64,000 bases of DNA from positions 26,726,501 to 26,790,500 of the forward strand of contig NC_091093.1 in NCBI RefSeq assembly GCF_024713975.1, written 5' to 3'. The notes below the pieces were generated by a model. It saw only the letters and a program-made list of their open reading frames with translations. It was not told where the DNA came from and searched no databases. The translations under genes and the position numbers were made by a program. The stretch comes from Paralichthys olivaceus. Lineage: Eukaryota; Chordata; Actinopteri; Pleuronectiformes; Paralichthyidae. The first letter of the stretch is position 1. Every line of letters begins with the position of its first letter. Positions 12,970 through 37,787 of this stretch are shown here, piece after piece.

Positions 12970-15955
12970 CCTTGAAACTATATTTTGGCTTTAAACCCTC
13001 ACATCCTGTAATTAAAGCAGCTTCGTGTCTGACAAACTAAATGTGAAAATCTTCAATCTGAGCGTTGAAGCGAGCAGTGTGAACGTGAACGTCTGTGGCA
13101 GTGAACTCAGACTGAGCGACGGCGGCCGGTGGTGTTTCTGTATTCTGTAGGTACTTTTATTTTTAATGCTGATATGAAGTTACGAATTATTCTGGTCTGT
13201 ACAAAAAAAAAATGTGTGAGTGAGAGTGTGTGACAGTGAGGATGTGTGTGTGTGTGTGTGTGTTGGGAAAACGTTTGTGTTTTTATTTTAATGTCTCTTG
13301 CTGTAATTTTGTCGCGACAACCAGAATGCTGTGATTTGGCATGCCCCGTTATACATAAAGAAAAAAAAGTTGTAACTCCTCCGACGTGTCTGTGTGTGAT
13401 TCACTGTCGACAGGAAAACAGGGTTCAAACATTCAGGTGGACTGTCAGGAAAAAGAATGGAAACCAAAATACTTTGATGAATTAAACAAACTCAGCGGTT
13501 TGTTTCAGTCTTCTAAAAAAAAAAAGTGTTACCTCTTTGAATTGGTCTTATTTCTGAACACAGTTGTATCTCTAAAAAAACTTCTTAATGTTTTATCTCT
13601 AGAAAAATATTCTATTCTATCGTGTTTTATAAAGTTTGAGCAGAAACATGAAAATGATTCAAATGTGAAATCTTACCACCAGAGGGAAGTAAAGGGACAT
13701 TCTGGAGTTTTCACACAGTTTATTGATCAAACTTTGACTTAAATAATATTTAACTATTGGTTTTATTGGTTGTGTTTTGATGTTGGAACGTCTCTTTTCT
13801 TCATGTGTGAATGATTTTTATTTTCTCTTCGAGCTTCAGTTTGTTAGATTCAAACTAAACCGAGTCTGTGAAGTGAGCACAGAGTTTCTGCAACTTCCAT
13901 ATGTGACATTTATTTATTTTTATGAAATTCAGTATGTGTGAAGGTTTTTACTTATCGTGAGGCTGCGATGTTTTCATTTGTTTGGAGCAGCAGCAACAGA
14001 TTTTGGTTCAGATCTGATGATTCTGACTGAAACTCTTTAAAACCTACTTTTAATTTAATTAATTCATAACTCGCAGAGGAAACATTCAATGCAACAGGGT
14101 TTTTTTTTGATAAACGATAAAGTTGAACCACAGAAAAAAAGACAAGTTCAGAGTTTTTCTTCAGTTTATCACAAAACTGCAGAAAACACGTGAACGTGTT
14201 GTTACAAAACTCTGCTGAGTCATTCCTCTCGTCAGACTTTCCAAGTCCCCGACCGGCTCCTCCTCCTCTCTGACTCTCTCTCTGAGGGGCCCCACACCAA
14301 ACTGGAGACGTTTCTGTTCTGCTTCCACTTCAGCTCAACACTTCTTAAGCATCTCTGCTGCATTTCTTGCATAAATCTCGTTTTTCTGTGTCGTTTCACT
14401 TTGTGTTTTCTTGTGTTAATGTTGATTCAGAACCCACAGTATTGTTTTTCTTCTTTCTTTTAAGCATTCAGCTCAGACTCTGCTGCTTTTTTTTTCAACT
14501 CCTCATATGTTTAAAATATTCAATGCTGCATCTACGGGAGTTAATCAGGCAGAACTAAGACTTTCAACTGTCCCCAACTTTGCTTTTCTGCAAATTCAAC
14601 CAACGCTGCATATTTTCAGCTCGATGAATCAAAGCATTCCAGCAGCTCAGCGTTCACACTGCGTTTTCAGCAGCAAACACATTTTCTAGTTTGAGATGAG
14701 AAAATAAAACGGTGACGTAACATTCGAGGAGAAGCTCAGTTTTAATGCAGATGTTGTTTTCACTCTAAACGTCTGTGTGAGGTTTTCTTTCCGTGTGGAT
14801 TCTGTGTTTTCAGTGAACACACGTCAGCAGCATGTGATGAAGAATCACGCGCTCATCTTCACATACAGTAAATTTATTTTCTTTGATTAAAAAGTCTCTG
14901 AAATTAACACAGTACATAAAGTGACAATGATGGTGAAGGGGCCAAAGAAACAGGCCGACCTTCTCAACAAGGCCACAGATACGACAACATCTTCCCTCAC
15001 ACACACACACGTGCACACTCACACACACTCACACACACACACACACACACAACTTCAGTTAAAACCTTCCAAAATCTGTGTGGTGACATTATGACGCACT
15101 GAGATTAAAAAAGCACAAAGACACACACACACAGACACACACATCTCCACAGTGTTCATCTGCTGACGACGACTGTAAAGAACTAAAAACACACATTTAA
15201 TTTTTACACTTTTCATTTTCCTCTCAGGGAAATGAAAGTTTTGAGGGTTGGCACAAAGATCTTCACACTTAGATGATAAAATGAATATTTATCACAGTAA
15301 CAATAACACATGTAAAAATTTAAACTTCAGACGAAGCTGCTCGTTTAATATTGAAATGTTTTGATTCGGAGACAAACTTCATGGAATCAGTTCCAGTTTT
15401 ACGTCAACTGACGTTTAACCACAGACTGAAAATCAAGATGGACGACAGGTCATGAAACTCCGTCTCCTCCATGTTAGTCCCATGTTCCAAACCGAAGAGT
15501 CAAATTAATGTTTGTCAAAGTTGTTTTTAAGGAAGTTCTTATCACACTGTTTGTTTAATGACGTAAAAACAGGCTGAGACGTCATGATTGACAGCTGAGA
15601 CTGACTCCTGATTGGTTTGGAGCGTGTAAGGGCGGGACCTTGAGCACTACTGCATAGACTCTGACTGCAAACGACGTCATCGCTGCGAACACGGTGACAT
15701 TCACACCCCGAAACATTTTGGCTCCATTTCAGGAGGAAGTGGAAACGTGTCGTCCATCTTCGTTTACGATCTGTGTTTCTAAACAAGACGTTCTGAGTCA
15801 ACAACGTTTGTTTGTAAACTCAGGTGTTCGACTTTTAACGTCTCGTTCACGAAAACCAAAAATGATGATTTGTTGTAAAGGAAAAGTTAAAACTAATTCT
15901 GGAAAAACTAACAAGAGCAGGTACACAACCGCTTTTTCTTCTTTTTCCACACAAC
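12970..15955. other. Convergent SAMD4A/GCH1 intergenic region
   Basis: SAMD4A and GCH1 point toward each other across this interval. It is AT-rich, with a TG run at 13242-13263, a CA-rich block at about 14998-15052, and another short one near 15121-15145. No exon, RNA gene or recognisable transposon protein is seen. Confidence 0.5.
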
Positions 15956-16452
15956 TTTATTTATTGATGAATATCTGCAGGTGGAGATGATTTGAACAAA
16001 TAAGATAAAAAAAGTGTTTCTGAAAACAAATCCCCGACCTTCAGGAACTGAAGTTAACAGTTACCATCATCAGTTCTTCTCTAAATTCTTTCTTTTCAAT
16101 GAGGCGATTTGTCCTCTGACCTGTGAATTCAAACAATCACAAAACTGAAAGACTTTGAATTTTAAACAAACCATCAATTATTTTTCTGCCACTGAGCAGA
16201 TTAAACATTTTGTTGTTTTTGAAGTGAATAAAATTATCGAATAATATCAATAATAATCTTATTATTAATAATGATAATAAGATTTTTTTGGTCCATGTTC
16301 ATTTAAAGAAAAGTTCGTTTTAAAGTGAGTTTGCAGTAAATTGAATTTTGTTTTCACGCAAACTGACGAGCGTCCCTGACCTGCTGCGACTGTTTCATGG
16401 CAGATTTTTTTTTTCCTCTAAACTCTGTAACGAGGTTGATAACTGATTGACT

Positions 16453-16453
<1 letters not shown>

Positions 16454-16505
<52 letters not shown>

Positions 16506-16567
16506 ACACACACACACACACACAGACACACACACACACACACACACAGACACACACACACACACAC
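16454..16567. repeat. (CA)n microsatellite with GACA interruptions
   Basis: A long CA array broken by three single CAGA interruptions, about 110 bp. It lies just beyond the GCH1 stop codon, in the probable 3'UTR. Confidence 0.95.
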
Positions 16568-16695
16568 GTGGGCAAAAGGGTTAAAGTCCTGTCACCTGAA
16601 AGTGAACAACATGTCAACAACCTCTGACGAACTCTGTGTGTGTGTGTGTGTGTTACTTGACAGAGTAACGTTTCACCAGATCTGGCCGTTCAAAA

Positions 16696-16696
<1 letters not shown>

Positions 16697-16751
<55 letters not shown>
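16697..16751. repeat. (CA)n microsatellite
   Basis: Uninterrupted CA array 67 bp downstream (in the GCH1 sense) of the GCH1 stop codon. Confidence 0.95.
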
Positions 16752-16754
<3 letters not shown>

Positions 16755-16818
16755 GTGCGGTAAGGTGGAGGTAACCCAGGCAACAGAAGGAGGAGGAAGA
16801 GGAGGAGCTTGGTCCTCC

Positions 16819-28259
<11,441 letters not shown>

Positions 28260-28400
28260 CGCTTCCTCTGGTCCTTGGCCTCAGCTCACTCCGGTTGCAG
28301 GTGAAGTTTCTCCCGCAGCTTCTTCCATGACCAGGCTTTATACGAGCAGGGAGATCCAGGAAGGGCTCCTATTGGCTGCCCGGCTCCAGAGGGAGGGTTC
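28260..28400 (-). promoter_or_regulatory. gch1: GCH1 core promoter: CCAAT box and TATA box
   Basis: Reading the minus strand, a CCAAT box (28371-28375) precedes a TATAAAG element (28336-28342). This places transcription start near 28305-28312, about 50 nt before the ATG at 28259. The spacing between the boxes is about 30 bp. The first exon is CpG-rich (about 27930-28330). Mammalian GCH1 promoters are also known for a proximal CCAAT box close to a TATA element. No CRE was spotted beside it here. Confidence 0.6.
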
Positions 28401-28761
28401 ACTTCCCCTCTGACTCCCACATGGATCCTGATGATGAAGATGAAGATGTGCAGGGAACCATCATCATTAAGTCCATTTTAATGCAATCTGCTGGAGCCTG
28501 TTCAGAGACCAGATACAACCTGTGGGAATAAAAACTAAAGCTCCAGCTCCTCAAACAACAATCAAACTGCACCGAATCACTGTGATGGTTGGTTGTGGGC
28601 ACACTGAGGCAGTTCCATAACAACTGAGTAGTGTGCATTGAATCTTGAATAAATATGTCTTTCATGTCATCTCCTCGGAGGAGAGAATAAAAAAGGACGG
28701 ATCAAGATCACAAGACGTTGAGTAAAAAGTACGTTTCCCAAAACACTCTGCAGACAGTTCT

Positions 28762-29060
28762 TTCAATTCAATTCAATTTGTATCGCGCCAAATCATAATA
28801 TTCATTATCTCAAGGCACTTTACATAGAAGGTCAGGACCTAAAAATCTTATTTAATATAGAGAAACCAAACAGTTCCCACAACGAGCAGCACTTTGGCGA
28901 CTGTGCAGAGAAGAGCTCCCTCGTTAGAGAAACCTCGAGAACCAGACTCAGTGTGGGGGCGGCTGTCTGCCTCGACTGGTTGGGGTGAGCAAAGAAAAAT
29001 GGGGAGGAGAAGGGGGGATGGGTGGAAAAGAGGGGAGAGAAGAGAGCATATAGTTATCAA
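28762..29060 (+). mobile_element. Teleost dispersed repeat
   Basis: It opens with CAATTCAATTTGTATCGCGC, then ATCTCAAGGCACTTTACAT. It continues with blocks such as AACAGTTCCCACAACGAGCA and TCTGCCTCGACTGGTTGGGG. This ordered series is familiar from many fish genomic sequences as an interspersed element. I do not assign a family name. No reading frame survives. Confidence 0.65.
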
Positions 29061-29344
29061 CAAGTGTGGGAGTGAAGTTTTGATAACTCTCCTGTATTGT
29101 ACTGACACACGAGAGGGAAGTCCAGAAGGAAGCAGTTCTTTAAATGTGTTCACAGTTTTATCAGACAGACACCGACTGGAATTTCTTGTGCAGGTGAAGT
29201 GAGTTGATGTTTTAAAGGTAAACTGAAAATATTTCCTCTGATTTAGTTATAAAAAATATTAATATCGTCAAAACTTTGACTTAGTATATTTCATTGATTT
29301 CAAACTGATCAATGAGCCAATGAATACAATGAGTGTGATCGTCG

Positions 29345-29530
29345 GTTGGTTTTTAAGATTACACAGAAACTATGGGACAAATTTTATGAAACTTGGTGGA
29401 CGGATGCAGCGTCATGGAACCCTTTGAATTCAGGCGGGTTTTTTTTTTTTCTTTCTTTAACATTTTCAGCTTTCCCATGGATCTGGATTCTGACTTTGTT
29501 GGTGATGACCCCAAAGTTCAGTCTAAGTTT
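29345..29530 (-). mobile_element. Inverted copy of the 3'-tail repeat
   Basis: Contains TTTTATGAAACTTGGTGGAC. This is the reverse complement of the conserved ACCAAGTTTC block seen in the copy at about 48310, preceded by a GATTAC-type tail end. It supports at least three dispersed copies of one family in the window. Confidence 0.5.
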
Positions 29531-30217
29531 TTTTCAAAACATAAACCTTGCAACTGGAGGAATCAAATGATTTATCAATATAAATGGGCCGACATGAGTG
29601 TTTCACAGACATATTGGTATCAGGTTTATTGTATTTGACAAGTATTTTTATTCTAAATGCAAATCCTATGTTTGGATGCATTTGTGTTTTCCTTTTATTC
29701 AGATATTTATGATAAAGTTTATGGTTACACTGTAAAACATCAAACCTCCATTACTTTTCTTTGACATAATAGTTTGATAACAACATCTTGGGAGTCATTA
29801 CCATGTTTTTAAAAATAAATCTATCTGCTATATAATACTGCAACCACCAGCAGCAAGCTACGAGTCAAACCTTTTCTTTCCAGTGACTACTCCAATAGTT
29901 AATTCCAGGTTTACGTGCGACGTGCCCGGAAAAACCGATCTGTGCAGCCCTGCAGAGACGCTCTCACACATTTCTGGTTCCTGCAGAATCACTGATGAAA
30001 ACACTCAGCGTAAGAGAACACGACATGAACCAGAATCACTGTGATTTTTCACTGGAATCTAATGAGTTCATCTGAGTAAAGGTTCCTTGGAGGTGTACTT
30101 GAGATATTGTGCTCACAAGAATGGGACTCATCTATGGACAACCTAAAAAGGGACAAAACAAAAATGCAATGTTTCAATAAATCCCACAAATTTGAACTTT
30201 AAGCCTAAAAATGTACA

Positions 30218-30223
30218 TTTATT
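30218..30223 (-). terminator. wdhd1: WDHD1 polyadenylation signal candidate
   Basis: First AATAAA on the minus strand after the WDHD1 stop at 30465, giving a 3'UTR of about 250-270 nt. Confidence 0.5.
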
Positions 30224-30464
30224 CAAAAATTTAAACAGTGAAGTTTTTTTTTGAAACATAATATTAAATCAGCAACACTGACAAACACTGGAGCTGATGA
30301 AAGTCACCGATCCTTCACAACGTTGTGATTAAGTGCCACAAAACTCAGAGAATGTATCCAGCAGCAGATTTAACGTGTGGATGTTTCAACGATGTCAGGA
30401 TGGACAGTTTTCACATATATGTCAAAAGCACCATGAACCAAACCTTAACAAATTAGTCAAACGT

Positions 30465-31138
30465 TTAATTTTTGTTGAACGCGAATGCTGAAAGTTTGGA
30501 GGCAGAATCCAAAGACTTTTTCTTCTTGGCATCGTTTTCCTCTGCTTCTTCTCGTCCGGTTTCATTTTCCACATCTTCTCCACCTCCTGCTCTTTTCCTC
30601 TTCTTCAGATCTGCTGCGTCTCCAGTTTGGCCTTTCGCTCTCTCTGTCCACGACTGAACCAAACAAACAGAAATAAAGGACATGAAGTGCACGTGTTAAT
30701 TGGCGAACAGGACAAAGTGATTTTGTATTGTTCTCGTGTCTCCATCCAGACACACGCGGATGCTCAGGCGTGCGCTCTGAAAATTGCATCCTGTCACATA
30801 TAATCACTGAAGACAGGCTGCATCTCTTCGGCCCGCTGGCTCTTTTTCTCTGCCTGCTTTTATTTATTTTTCCCTCCCTCTCTCTGCCGGCAGAGACAAA
30901 AGGAAGCGTTTTCCTGGACGTAATGGAGCCAGGATGAATCATCAGGCCTGGTGAGTGAGCACAGGCCCCACACACACAACACACAACACACAACACACTT
31001 CACCTCCAGCACACAATGAAGCACCGCCATTAACCCCACACACAAACATTCACAGAGCTGAGAGGTGGTTCAAGCTGTGACGTCTCACTGTTCAGTTGTC
31101 ATTTCATTGTATTTGGAGAGAATAATGTAATTAGGAGC

Positions 31139-31183
<45 letters not shown>

Positions 31184-34100
31184 TGCTTTAACGACATTAA
31201 AGGGAGCGTACACACGTCTTTCTGCTACAGACTATAATTTATAATTCTGTTTACACTGCATACATTAGTTTTTACTCCATATATATTTTGTATCTCCTTA
31301 CATTATTAGAATTATTGCTACTTATTATTACTTCACTGATATTTATTTCCCCATTGTTGGACTAATAAAGGATTATCTTATCTTATCTTAAGGTCAGGTT
31401 AGTAGCAGATAAGGTGAGTGCATGAGTGTATATAATATAACTTTAGATCTTTGAGACGTCTTCATCTAATAAATGAGTCTGAACCAAAACAGGCTGAAGC
31501 TGCTTTTCACTACGATGCTGCACAAAGATGGAAACAACTTCCTGGAGATTCTGTTCAGTTTAGTGAGAACGTCCAGACAAAACTGGATCAAACTAAATCT
31601 TAAATAATCTAAAGAAACAAAACTAATCACACTGGAACTACCCTTGAAAACTGCTCAGTTATAATTCTTCTCCTGCAGACTGACCCACACAAGATTATCA
31701 TAAGATCAATGCTTTGTGCCCTCGCTGCCAAAACACACTCGACAGGGTTCCCAGGCAACAGGCGTCCCTCCCCCATCCTCCCCCATCGGCTCACATCCTC
31801 TTCCTCTGCTCTGTCGAGTGTCGTCCAGCTCTCTGCTGAGAGTCTTGATGTATGCAGGGTCAGGACCGATCCACCAAAGAAACCCACAGATTGACGTCTG
31901 TTAGCACTCAGGTGCATGAAAGGATGAGGCCTGTCGTTACGGAAACACGACCACAGCTGACATCGTTAACCAGGACACAGTTAAAGTCTGCAGGTGCTCG
32001 GAATATTTTATTGTCCACAAATGAATGATGGAGGACGGGGTTAATGGATCCGCAGCTGAAAATCACTGACATTTTTAACTGACGAGTTTCACTGATCAAT
32101 TAGCTCTTCAGTAAAAACGATTTAACTATTTTCTCTCCGACTGTATCTCTCAACCTGAGTCCAGGTTTGCATCCGACTGTACCCGTCACAGATCTTCACC
32201 TAACAGACGGAACAGTGGAAGGATTTTACCCCAGAGAGCGGCGTGAAAAACGAGGAGCGTTCACTCTGCAGCTACTTCTGTGAACTGAAATGTCACCTGC
32301 ACCAGCTCTTTGTCAAGATAAAAAAAAAAAGGAAGTGGAATCAGCAGCAGAAGGATTGGTTGTAGAAATGTGATGTCAATGTTGTGTTCACAGCTGATTT
32401 CCGCAGCCGCCAAGTGGCCAAAAATCCATTATCCCAAGTTGCAGCTGCCCATCTGTAACTTTAACACCATTACGTACTTCCTGAGGCTATTATCTTAATT
32501 TCCTACCAGTCGATCTTCTGCTGACAGCGTCCTGAAGCGTCCCATGGCCTCTTTGATGACATCAGTCTCCTCCATGTCAGGCTGGTCAAATACGATGCTC
32601 TTCCTGTTCTCCTCCATCCAGAGCTGGAACCCGGTCTTGGGTCTGAAGAGACAAAGAGTCAAAAACACAGCAGTTAAAAAAAAGAAAAGTGCTTATGAGC
32701 AAGAGGAATCTGTCTTTTCGCTTCAGAGGCTTAAATCGTTCCATATTTGACCTCTTGTTTTCAGTGTTGTCTGCTGGCGAGGCTGTAGGCGGGACCTCCG
32801 CTTGTTTCGGTTGATCCGCCGCCGGCTCCGTGTTCTCCTGAGTCTTCTTAGTGGCTGTTTTTGCGGCAGTCATCTGGAGCAGGGTGGACTGAGTCTGGAG
32901 AGGAAAGAGGGAAATCACCAATGGTCAACCTCAAGAGGACATTTTGAATATTTGATATGTTGCCGTGTTGTGTTTGGAGTTAAAGTTACCTTTGACTTGG
33001 GTCTCGGGGCCAGAGGTTTGAGGACGGGACTTTTGCTGGGTTTCCCTGCAGACCCACCGGGTAGAGCCGACTTCCTGCTGGACGTCATGTTGTCCAGGAT
33101 GTTGGTCACTCGATTCTGACTTGACGAGGTCGAAGGTTTCCCTGATCCAAAGACCTGAAACCATTTAAACTAAATTATTTTCAATCAATAGTCTGTATTT
33201 ACATTCCAAGGCTTCTGTGAGGTTCATGGAGAAACATTCAAAACTCTAACGCACAATAATGAATGTGATTTAATTCCTGTTTTATTGTCCTCATGACTGA
33301 AGACTTGTCCTCATGTCCTTTGTAGGAGACATTTTATACAATTTAAAGGCATTTTTGGAAAAACACCAGCAGATAAATCATCAGTGAAAAAAAATCACAT
33401 AAGGCTGCCGTTAAAATATCTTGAGTTCTTACCTTGAAGGGATTTGCACGTCCTACTTTACCGACTGAAAAACAAATGAGTGAAATCAGGTGAACTTTCA
33501 GATTTTAAATATTTTAACTAACTCTGACATGATCTCTGAAAACACTGCAGCCTTGATACTGTACATGAGAATAATAAACATGATACTTTACATCACTTCT
33601 GTTAATTAATACGTATTATGTGTTTTGAAAATAACTTTTTACAGTTGTGGACAAACTACATTTTAAAATACTAAACCGCTAATATCTCTAAATCACAATG
33701 ACAGTTATGATGCTGAGAGGTGTTGACTCACTTGGTGTCAGAGACGGCATCACCGGCGAACCCGCTTCTTTGGCAAATGGATTCAAACCTAAATGATAAG
33801 AGACGTGAATCATATGAGAAACATTCACTGGTGGCAGATTTGATTTTTACAGAGTAAAGAGGAACTACCGTTTCCTCGGAGACGAAGAAATAAGTGGAAC
33901 TAACGTTTTCTGCTTTCTGTCATCTCCTCCGTCTCCATCTCCTGTCCGTCCTCTTCCTCCCCGACCTCTTGTTCTTGCTCCTCTTCCTCCTCCTGATTAT
34001 GTCTGTTGCTGTGACGTCCTCCTTTGACCTCGCTCTGGTCATACCTGTCCAAAGAAGACGATTGTGACTCACACAGTCTTCCCCTTTGGGATCGTATCTG

Positions 34101-37100
34101 ACCAAACTGCACCCTGGGAGTCGACATTTATTCCTCCCGTAAAGAGATGAATACAGAAGCTTGTACATTTGACTTTTAATCAAAGATTGAAAAAGACAAG
34201 ATTCTTTGAAACACATGTTCCTGCGTCCTGCCGATCAAGGTCAAAGGATTTTACAGCAGTTTAAGTGACAGGTGTATTTTTTTTAATTACCCAGAGTGCC
34301 GTCTGATGCTTTTGTACTCTGGCTCCTCTTCCTGCTCTCCTGGCTCTTCTTCCTGGATCTGGTTCGCTTTCTCCAGGGCGATCTCACTGAGCCGCTGGGC
34401 GAGGGCCATGCGCCGGGATCGGGACGCGTATCGAATGGCCAGAGTCACCACGTTGTGAGTCATCTGCTCCGCCAGCTCCACACAGCGAAACTCTCTCTCC
34501 AGCTTACAGGACAACTGGAGGAAGAGGTCGAGAACGCATCAATCAGGAGACAACAAATCAGGGATCATTTCATCAAGTGCGGATCTTTCCACGGGTCAGA
34601 TACTCACTGCAAACATCTTCAAGAGCAGCTCCTGTTGCTCCTTCTGGGACTGACTCTGTCCGTCCTCGTCTATCTCGTAGCCGCTGGACGACAGGAAGCT
34701 GTAGTGGTTGTGGAAGAGGACTGAACGCAAGAACTGCTCCTGGAAGATGACAGAAGGCGACAGGCTGATAAGGGACTGTGTGCATCCACATTTCAGCATT
34801 TTATCGACTCTCCGTCTATTTGAAACACTGGTTCAAATGGTTAAGTTTAGAGACATATGGTCTCGTTTTGCCGTTTTAGCATCTGTGACATTTACTGGAT
34901 GAAGCTGCCTCAGGTATGTTCGGTGTGTTTACCTCCATTTGTCCTTTCTCTGTGGAGGTCTGACACAGAGGCATCTTGAAGGGCAGGATGGCCACAGCAG
35001 GTCTGGGCAGGGTGGGGGGGTACCTGGCGCCCTTACACGGAATACACCTGAGAGGACGAGGACAGACCGTTTAGATGGCCACCGAATAAAATGAATCAGG
35101 AATCCAGATCAAGTGAAAGCACCATGTTGCATCAACTATCTAAAACTCAGATGATTATAATGTCTGATAAGATATCGTTAGTTTTTATATTTAAAGTCAA
35201 ACTTTTAGAGAGTTTATTGAGCTGTGACTCAATAAATGACTGAGGAGCAAAGTAAATATCTTATTGACCGTAATCTTCCTCTGAGACGTGAAACAGAAAC
35301 GTGACACGGCAGAGTTCACCTGAGCTGTTGAGGGTTCTCGTGCACTCCGACCACCCAGTAGTGATCCGACTTGCTCTTGCACGTCTCTCTGGTGTTACAC
35401 ACTGGCGTCCATGTGTTTCCCAGGGAGCGGTTCAGCATCCGCACCACCCCCTCCGAATCCACGTAGCAAGGCGTGCCTGAAAAACCACAACACGAGCCGG
35501 CCGTAAGAATCCAGGAGAGAAACACCACTTGATTTTATATGTGTGAATATGAAGTTTTTTCTGGACAGACTGACCCTCAGCAGTGAAGCTGAGCCAGGAG
35601 AGGTGGGATCTGAGAGACAGAGGCAGCGGCTCGCCGTTGATGACTTGTCTCTTTCTTCGACTGAACTGCAGCAGCTGGACACCGAGAGCTTGTTCCCCGT
35701 CAAAACCTGTAGCTGAAGGCATGAAATCAAACACAAGCTTCGTCATGTTGGGAGGGACTGTTCAGTACAGGATTAAATACAGAATACATTTCTAATGGAC
35801 AGTGTATTGGGGAAGAAGTTTGTTTATACTGGTACATAAATGTGTGTCTAACCCCGGTGGTAGACGATAAGCAGCTGCTCTCCGTGTGCGGCCATGCACA
35901 CCACAGGTCCTGGAAGACTGAAGATTTCTCTCTGAACACCTCCGATGGAGAAGAGTCTGAGCATCAGCGTGCTGGTGGCGACCGCCACCCAGCCCTGACC
36001 CAGACACAGCGCCCTGGCGTCCTCGCCCTTCGGCAGGTCCACCATCCACTCCTTGTTGGTGTCCCACGATGAGAAGTGGAGGCACTGCAGCTTACTGCGA
36101 AGAGAGAGGAGCAGGTTCAGAGATTTGATTTAACTATTCACCCAAAAAGAGTTTAGAGGGGGTTTACCTGGCGAGCTCGTCTGTGCTGGAGCAGGCCAGC
36201 AGCACGGCCTCCTGGGAAATATCCGCCATGGTGTGACCCAGAGAGTTGGTGAGGTGCATGGCGTGGTGCACGGCCGTGTCGTGAAACTCCACGTCGATGG
36301 CATTATCCTGCTCGTCATTGTAACCTCGGACTATTCCCACTGAGTTCCACATCTGAGAAACAATTTGGACGTTATGAGAAGAACTGCACGTATTATTAAA
36401 ATAATATAAGAGGGTCAAAATGATCAAAAATAACATGTTATCTGCATTTTACAGGAGAAGCTGCCAGTGGATTTAACTCTGACACGCTGCTCGTGGATTA
36501 AATCCGTCTGTGTCTCCTACCATGAAGCGGTGTGTGAGGTGTGCAGGGGTGGAGCCTGACTGAAAGGCCTTCTGAGGAGCAGAGGGCATCGGACCCTCAT
36601 AGACGGGACGCAGGGGCACCAGGGGGACCGATGGAGGCACTACAGCGCTCCCCGTGTCATCGTCATCGTCCCCGAATTTGTCCAGACCGAGCTTCAGGGA
36701 TCCTGTGTCTGAACAAAGATGTGCACGCAGAGATGGAGATTTTAAAATACAAAAAACTCCTCCGATCCCTCCCCTCACTCTATCTGAGATTAAACCTCAT
36801 TCACTGACCCAGCGAGTTCTCGTCGTCCAGAATCGCCCCTCTGTTCCGAACGCGCCCAGTCGAGGGAATGAGGAAATCGTCGTCATCTTCGTCGCCGTCC
36901 ACCACGACGCGTTTCTTAACCGGAGAGTTGGTGTCGCTGAGTCCTTCGTCCATGACTCTATCGTCATCGTCGTCATCGAACAGGTCGTCGTAGTCTTTTG
37001 CTGTTTTTTTCGCTGGAGCCTGCTGAAAGTCCAGCGACAGAAAGCATGAAGACAACAGCAGGACAAAGATACTGAGAACACCTATAAATATCATCCCTTG

Positions 37101-37741
37101 TTACCTTTGGTGCATTGGTGTCGGACGTGGAGACGCTGAGTCCGTCCAGCAGACCCAGGCAGCCCTCTGTGTCCGTGTAGGCGATCTGACTGCCGGACGG
37201 ATGCCAGGCCAACCCGCACACTGTGAAACCCTTTTCATGCTTCTGCCTGCAGCACAGAAGAGAAAACTTTAACTGTACTAACCTGAATCTTCACTTTTCC
37301 TGAAACTAACCAAGTGTTTTGAAAGGTGGTGTGAAGAAAACAATAACAACTTTGTTACTCACCTTTCCACACACAGTTTGCTGTTCACGTCCCACAGCGT
37401 CAGTGAGCCTCCCACGCTGCCGGCCGCCACGAACCGTCCACACGGAGACCAGGCCAACACGTTGATGGGCTGCAGAGAAAAGACAATTTCAATGAAGAGA
37501 AAGAGCGGACAGAATCCTCACCGGGCAGCGTTAAACTGAACCTTCAGTTCTACTGATCATTTCAAACACAGACTTTCAAGAGGTCGTCACATTGGTACCA
37601 CGATCACCTTTTTAAACTTTTCACTCCATCACTCGCACAAAAACATTATAACAACAGGAAAATCTCATAACATCAGTAGTTTCTGCTTTAGTTTCATCCG
37701 GTCAGCACAGAGGTGTTGTTTACCGAGGACGTAACCATGAA

Positions 37742-37787
<46 letters not shown>

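Larger units (their letters stand above)
15956..16818 (-). other. gch1: GCH1 probable 3'UTR with two dinucleotide arrays
   Basis: Reading the minus strand downstream of the GCH1 stop, the first AATAAA signals are two overlapping copies at 15956-15965. This predicts a 3'UTR of roughly 0.85 kb. If so, the two CA arrays on the plus strand (16454-16567 and 16697-16751) would be transcribed as long UG repeats in the mRNA. The polyadenylation site is inferred from the signal only. Confidence 0.45.
28401..30217. other. GCH1-WDHD1 spacer
   Basis: Lies between the GCH1 promoter and the WDHD1 polyadenylation signal. It contains a teleost repeat (28762 to about 29060) and an inverted fragment of a second dispersed repeat (about 29345-29530). 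The rest is AT-rich sequence in which nothing coding is seen. Confidence 0.6.
30465..34044 (-). other. wdhd1: WDHD1 exons 19-25 (coding): C-terminal tail and HMG box
   Basis: Exons 33905-34044, 33732-33788, 33433-33464, 32990-33154, 32752-32894, 32507-32642 and 30465-30653. They encode a Glu-rich stretch (HNQEEEEEQEQEVGEEE), a conserved GRANPFKVFGSGK and TNILDNMTSSRKSA segment, and an HMG-box-like domain. The HMG box runs from RPKTGFQLWMEENRKSIV through EEDV-type helix residues to WTERAKG, and is split between the last two exons. A Lys-rich end follows (KKRKRAGG; AKKKKSLD), with nuclear-localisation character, and then the conserved KLSAFAF terminus. Confidence 0.92.
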
